DNA from: Alphaproteobacteria bacterium
GTDB taxonomy: Bacteria; Pseudomonadota; Alphaproteobacteria; Paracaedibacterales; JAKBAR01
Length of the DNA: 8,826 nucleotides
Assembly: GCA_019745755.1 (NCBI GenBank)
Contig: JAIESS010000071.1
Span: 1-8,826 of the forward strand
Direction: 5' to 3'
The position numbers and the translations under genes are program-made. Shown piece by piece: positions 5,695 to 8,826 of the stretch. Within the stretch, counting starts at the first letter, position 1. The number at the start of each line of letters is the position of its first letter. Under the pieces are notes generated by a model. It ran no database searches, was not told where the DNA came from, and worked only from the letters and a program-made list of their open reading frames with translations.

Positions 5695-6525
5695 ATGATA
5701 ATTCCGCCCCTTGCCCTTTCTCTTTTCGTATTACCCTTTACTTCAGCTCAGGCACATGAAGACGGTCATACCCACCACACTATGCATGCAATGAAAACAA
5801 TGGAGCCCACCATCAAAGTGGTTGTCCTTAAGATATGTGACAAGGATGGTAAAAAAGACAAAAAAGTTGTGCGTATTAAGCTTACACGAACAAAGGATAA
5901 TACGCCTGTAACACTGGATACACTCAAAGAAGTGCACACGGAGAAAATTCACCTTCTTATTATTGACGATACATTGAGGGACTATACCCATGTGCATCCC
6001 AAAGCCACAGATGAGCCTGGTGTTTATACCTTTGATTGGCACCCAAAAACACAGGGAAGCTACCGTATGTGGGCGGATCTATTTCCCCTTTCATCAGGGA
6101 AGCAAGAGTACGCCTTGACGGATCTTGTCGTAAAGGACGATATCCAACAAACGGTGGATCGTACCCTATCAACAAAGGCAACGATAAATAATTATTCCTT
6201 TACACTGTCCTTCGACACCCCACAATTAACGTCTGGCAAAGCTGTCATGGGGAAAATTAGCATCACCAACACCAAGGGAGAACCCGCAAAAAATCTTGAA
6301 CCTATTATGGGCGCCTTTGCCCACATCGTTGGGTTTTCAGAAGACATGAATACGGTCGTGCATATGCATCCCATGGGCGAAGAACCCACCAAAACAAAAG
6401 ATCGCGGTGGGCCAGACCTTCAATTCCATATGGAGCCGACAACACCAGGTTTTATCAAACTTTTTGCTCAACTAATCATGGATGGAAAAGAAATGTTCAT
6501 ACCTTTTGGCATCTACGTAAAATAA
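5695..6525 (+). CDS. Secreted His-rich protein with two HxHP repeats, putative metal-binding
   Basis: This 276-aa protein has a signal peptide (MIIPPLALSLFVLPFTSAQA, cleavage likely after A20). The mature N-terminus starts directly with a His/Met cluster (H21, H25, H27, H28, H31, with M30, M33, M36). Two similar beta-sandwich-like units follow. Unit 1 (about 84-146) has a strand, THVHP (H99, H101) and then PGVYTFDWHPKTQGSYRMWAD. Unit 2 (about 209-275) has a strand, VHMHP (H223, H225), then FHMEPTTPGFIKLFAQ and a closing FIPFGIYV. The shared order of strand, HxHP, aromatic strand and closing strand indicates an internal duplication. Similar domains occur in periplasmic proteins near copper or heavy-metal resistance genes, so a periplasmic metal-binding role is likely, but no metal transporter is visible here. 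The spacer upstream is shared with the divergent peptidase; no terminator is visible downstream. Confidence 0.85.
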   Translation: MIIPPLALSLFVLPFTSAQAHEDGHTHHTMHAMKTMEPTIKVVVLKICDKDGKKDKKVVRIKLTRTKDNTPVTLDTLKEVHTEKIHLLIIDDTLRDYTHVHPKATDEPGVYTFDWHPKTQGSYRMWADLFPLSSGKQEYALTDLVVKDDIQQTVDRTLSTKATINNYSFTLSFDTPQLTSGKAVMGKISITNTKGEPAKNLEPIMGAFAHIVGFSEDMNTVVHMHPMGEEPTKTKDRGGPDLQFHMEPTTPGFIKLFAQLIMDGKEMFIPFGIYVK

Positions 6526-6605
6526 TAAAAGGAAAATATTCATCGTTTTAGTAAGCCCCCTCGTATTCTCTATTGCAGAAAAAAGAAGGCATTTAAGAGC
6601 CAATC

Positions 6606-6950
6606 TCAATGAATTTGTTGTAATATCAAATCGATAGAGATGATACGGATGATATTTTCCCTCTACAGGCACTTTTGCTCAGAAGCTTTTGGTAGCCTCC
6701 TTGCCCAGTTCAGCTAAGCAATTGTACGTTCAACGATCCATTGTTTGGGTTGAATGACAAAATCTCCATCTGATGAGATGCGCGACGATGAACCTGATCT
6801 GATATTTCTTTGAGTTTTTTGATGAATTTTTGAGATGTTGCAGTCACACTAGCTATAACAGAAAGACCCCGAGGTTTGCCCCCGAGGTTTTAGCATCCAA
6901 GTTAACACGTTTTCCAAATTCTGACGGGAGATCAGAGCAATTTTGTTTAG
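6606..6950 (-). pseudogene. Decayed IS5-family-like transposase fragment
   Basis: Only the C-terminal part of a transposase is recognisable, reading leftward. The best segment is DFVIQPKQWIVERTIA (from 6764), then a TAG where Trp is expected, then LNWARRL; this matches the FVxxPKRWxVERTxAWLNxxRRL signature of IS5-group DDE transposases. A second TAG follows, and the frame ends at TGA (6606-6608) after ENIIRIISIDLILQ. Upstream, GLSVIASVTATSQKFIKKLKEI is in a different frame, and NKIALISRQNLENVLTWMLK is put out of frame from it by a 13-nt duplication at 6867-6890. At least four lesions are visible, so it is not functional. The N-terminal half is absent; the neighbouring gene begins at 6994. I could not find matching terminal inverted repeats, so element boundaries are unknown. 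The remaining spacer (6526-6605) holds nothing else recognisable. Confidence 0.65.
6867..6890. repeat. 13-nt tandem duplication inside the transposase remnant
   Basis: CCCCGAGGTTT occurs at 6867-6877 and again at 6880-6890, a 13-nt offset. Removing one 13-nt unit joins the minus-strand frame NKIALISRQ...WMLKPRG to GLSVIASVTATSQ without interruption. This is therefore a visible frameshifting lesion in the decaying transposase. Confidence 0.7.
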
Positions 6951-6993
6951 AGGGGTTGCTTGCTGTTTTTAAGCTTTTCTCATAACTAATTGT

Positions 6994-7536
6994 TTAATTT
7001 GTAATAGATTCATTTGGTTTTAGTGTAAACGTAAGAGAAGAATCGTTTTTGTTTGCGTGATTTACAACATTAATAAGTAGCCTCAAATAGTTTTTATCTT
7101 TATGCGCATCAGAAGGCGGATATAGTACATAAGTAGCTTCCAAATTGAACTTCTTTTCTCCCAAAAAATAATATTCTCCCTTATCATAGGTAAAAGTGAT
7201 TTCATTCAAACGAGAGACAGCAATCGCTATCTGAGTAATTTCTCGTTCCTTTGATGCCCATTTGCTAGCAAAAACTTGACTGTAAGAAGTATTTTCAAAA
7301 ACAACAAATTCTGTTACAGAAATTTTATCTTTATTGAGGTCATCCTTTTTAAGCGTTGCCTTGCCTACGACAGTATTTGAATCGAGACCGGACCCAAAAG
7401 GGTATATATCAAAAGTGCCTGAATGACGACTATCTTTCTTGTCTTCTAGTAAGGGTTCCGCTGCCCATCCAGAAATCGGAAAGGAAGAACAGAGTACAAT
7501 CGTAGAAAGTAATAAAGTCAATTTTTTATAATACAT
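6994..7536 (-). CDS. Secreted protein of unknown function
   Basis: This 180-aa protein has a clear signal peptide (MYYKKLTLLLSTIVLCSSFP..., cleavage probably near residues 25-26 in SGWAAEPLL), so it should be exported. I do not recognise a family. The mature part is hydrophilic and looks beta-rich, with stretches such as ISVTEFVVFENTSY (about 72-85), NEITFTYDKGEYYFLG and NLEATYVLYPPSD, ending in SSLTFTLKPNESITN. It has no cysteine after the signal peptide. The ATG at 7536 is preceded by AGGAG at about 6 nt, a good ribosome site, so the start is well supported. Its stop lies about 45 nt from the decayed transposase fragment, and the gene is notably AT-rich, both of which fit an accessory, possibly acquired, locus. 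It is divergent from the MBL-like gene across a 263-nt spacer. Confidence 0.8.
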   Translation of the reverse strand: MYYKKLTLLLSTIVLCSSFPISGWAAEPLLEDKKDSRHSGTFDIYPFGSGLDSNTVVGKATLKKDDLNKDKISVTEFVVFENTSYSQVFASKWASKEREITQIAIAVSRLNEITFTYDKGEYYFLGEKKFNLEATYVLYPPSDAHKDKNYLRLLINVVNHANKNDSSLTFTLKPNESITN

Positions 7537-7560
7537 ATAATTCTCCTATAAACATTAAGA

Positions 7561-7582
7561 GTTTCTCTAAAAATTAGGAAAC
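7561..7582. repeat. Hairpin in the leader of the secreted orphan
   Basis: GTTTC (7561-7565) pairs with GAAAC (7578-7582) and CTAA (7567-7570) with TTAG (7574-7577), with a one-base bulge and a 3-nt loop. On the minus strand it lies about 25 nt upstream of the start codon at 7536, just ahead of the ribosome site. It may stabilise the mRNA or affect translation; chance cannot be excluded in such AT-rich DNA. Confidence 0.35.
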
Positions 7583-7704
7583 CAAAAAAACTTACAATAA
7601 TTAATCTTGAGATGCAAAGAAAAAATCTTAAATTATTTTATAATTTTATTTATGCGATAGATAATAGTTGTTATTCTCGAATAAGATATTAATCTCAGAG
7701 TCTA

Positions 7705-7728
7705 TCTCAATGCCTTTAAAAATTGAGA
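7705..7728. repeat. Inverted repeat TCTCAAT / ATTGAGA upstream of the MBL-like gene
   Basis: TCTCAAT (7705-7711) and ATTGAGA (7722-7728) form a perfect 7-bp inverted repeat with a 10-bp spacer. The right arm includes TTGAGA, a possible -35 element, but no good -10 lies 16-18 bp downstream. It may be an operator for the rightward gene at 7800 or the divergent one at 7536. Confidence 0.3.
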
Positions 7729-7799
7729 CCGGTTCTAATTGCATTTTCACATAAAGAATGCTTACTGTGATTATAAAAAACAAGCTAAACTACTATAAA

Positions 7800-8603
7800 A
7801 TGATAAAAAAAATTATTTTTCTTTCTCTTTTTACGATCTATTATGCTGAAGCCATGGATGATAATGAACACAAGGAAAATGCTATGCATTCACACACATT
7901 TCCATATGAGTCAATAAAAGAAATATTTCCGAACGTTTTTATGATAACGGAAGGACACGCCGTTCATCATGAGGGTATTGATCTGCAACACAGTTGCAAT
8001 ATGGTTATTATCCGCAATCCTGACACACGGAGCCTGACTCTCATTAATACCGTACGACCAGATGCGGCGAAATTTGAGGCTCTTGATGCTCTTGGGCCCG
8101 TTGAAAATATTATAAGGATTGGTGCCTTTCATGATTCCTATGATGGGGTTTATTGTGATCATTATTCTCATGCAAAACTATGGGCTCTCAAAGGCATGAC
8201 ACACAAAAATCAGCGCTCAACCGATGTTGTGCTTGAGGTTGACGGCCCCATGCCTTTTCCCTCGTGCTCATTGTTTGTTTTTAAAACCTCACAACATCCA
8301 GAAGGGGCTTTACTTATTGATCAAAATAGCGGGATTTTAGTGACCTGTGATAGTGTAAAAAATTGGGTGGATTCTGATATATTTTTCAACAAAGAGACAG
8401 CGTCACTCTATCAAAAGCAAGGTTTTTATGGTACAGCCACCATATCACATGTATGGATCAATGCATGTCATGTAGACAGCAGCGACTTTAAAAGACTCGA
8501 ACAGCTGCCCTTTCACCATCTTTTGAGTGCCCATGGCAAACCACTATTAAATGATGCCCATGGGCAAATTGCAAAAACAATGCATGAGGTGTTTAACTCC
8601 TAA
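7800..8603 (+). CDS. Exported metallo-beta-lactamase-fold-like protein, degenerate metal site
   Basis: This 267-aa protein starts with a signal peptide (MIKKIIFLSLFTIYYAEA, cleavage near A18), so export is likely. The rest follows the order of a metallo-beta-lactamase-like fold: a strand pair FPNVFMITEGHAV (43-55), CNMVIIRN and SLTLINTV (66-85), IIRIGAFHDSYDGVYCDHY with H111 and D115, LLIDQNSGILVTCDSVKNW with D184, and LLSAHGKPLL with H245. The classical HxHxDH motif is absent, leaving at most scattered single ligands, so hydrolase activity is uncertain. Enzymatic function cannot be assigned from the sequence. The start at 7800 is chosen because it opens the signal peptide; an in-frame ATG at 7758 would prepend 14 residues, and neither has a good ribosome site. 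No gene follows on this strand within the window. Confidence 0.75.
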   Translation: MIKKIIFLSLFTIYYAEAMDDNEHKENAMHSHTFPYESIKEIFPNVFMITEGHAVHHEGIDLQHSCNMVIIRNPDTRSLTLINTVRPDAAKFEALDALGPVENIIRIGAFHDSYDGVYCDHYSHAKLWALKGMTHKNQRSTDVVLEVDGPMPFPSCSLFVFKTSQHPEGALLIDQNSGILVTCDSVKNWVDSDIFFNKETASLYQKQGFYGTATISHVWINACHVDSSDFKRLEQLPFHHLLSAHGKPLLNDAHGQIAKTMHEVFNS

Positions 8604-8826
8604 AAAAAATAATTAACTAACCCATGCTGCTTTTAAGCTTGTTAAAAACATGAATATTTCAGCTTTTACATGCATTTTAAAAAACCTACCTTATTTATCC
8701 ACCTAACTTATTCATGAAGTAGAAATCAATAAAAAGAACCCAAATTTGATTTTAACTTCTTTTCTCTCTTTAGATTTTTGTTTTTTATCGATCAGTAATT
8801 TTTGGTTTAAAAGGTTTTTTTAAAAG

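Noticed and set aside
6472..6672. Minus-strand 66-aa ORF overlapping the His-rich gene end
   Set aside because: It is an alternative frame across the transposase remnant and the 3' end of a real gene; no ribosome site or conserved features.
8604..8826. Terminator or small RNA after the MBL-like gene
   Set aside because: The region is AT-rich with T runs, but I found no stable stem followed by a T-tract.

Overview
The window looks like a piece of an AT-rich alphaproteobacterial chromosome, possibly from an intracellular or host-associated lineage such as Holosporales or Rickettsiales. The evidence is the phoH-miaB pairing typical of alphaproteobacteria, a MucR/Ros regulator (a family largely confined to that class), TTAA-N7-TTAAC sites of the CtrA type, and long AT-rich spacers. 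The exact taxon is inference.

Layout: positions 1-2251 are read leftward. They hold mucR, then miaB (tRNA methylthiolation), then the first 78 codons of phoH, which runs off the left edge. A 494-nt spacer rich in inverted and tandem repeats (2252-2745) separates mucR from a rightward lipoprotein gene (2746-3510), which ends in a clear hairpin terminator. Next comes a stand-alone rightward thiolase (3667-4860), facing a leftward, Tat-exported M15/DUF882-type peptidoglycan peptidase (4897-5532). The 162-nt divergent spacer between that peptidase and a rightward, His-rich, two-repeat secreted protein (5695-6525) contains a perfect CtrA-type box.

The right third is less ordered. It has a decayed IS5-like transposase fragment (about 6606-6950, leftward), a leftward secreted orphan (6994-7536), and a rightward exported protein related to degenerate metallo-beta-lactamase-fold proteins (7800-8603). 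The last 223 nt are AT-rich and I see no gene, RNA or convincing terminator there.

Functionally, the left end is core RNA metabolism plus a global regulator. The middle and right are dominated by exported proteins: a lipoprotein, a Tat peptidase, a putative metal-binding protein, an orphan, and an MBL-like protein. I found no CRISPR array, tRNA, rRNA, defence cassette or intact mobile element. The observations most worth checking are the MucR zinc finger lacking its fourth ligand, the layered repeat region upstream of the lipoprotein gene, the CtrA-type boxes, and the duplicated HxHP domains of the His-rich protein. None of these proves a new system.
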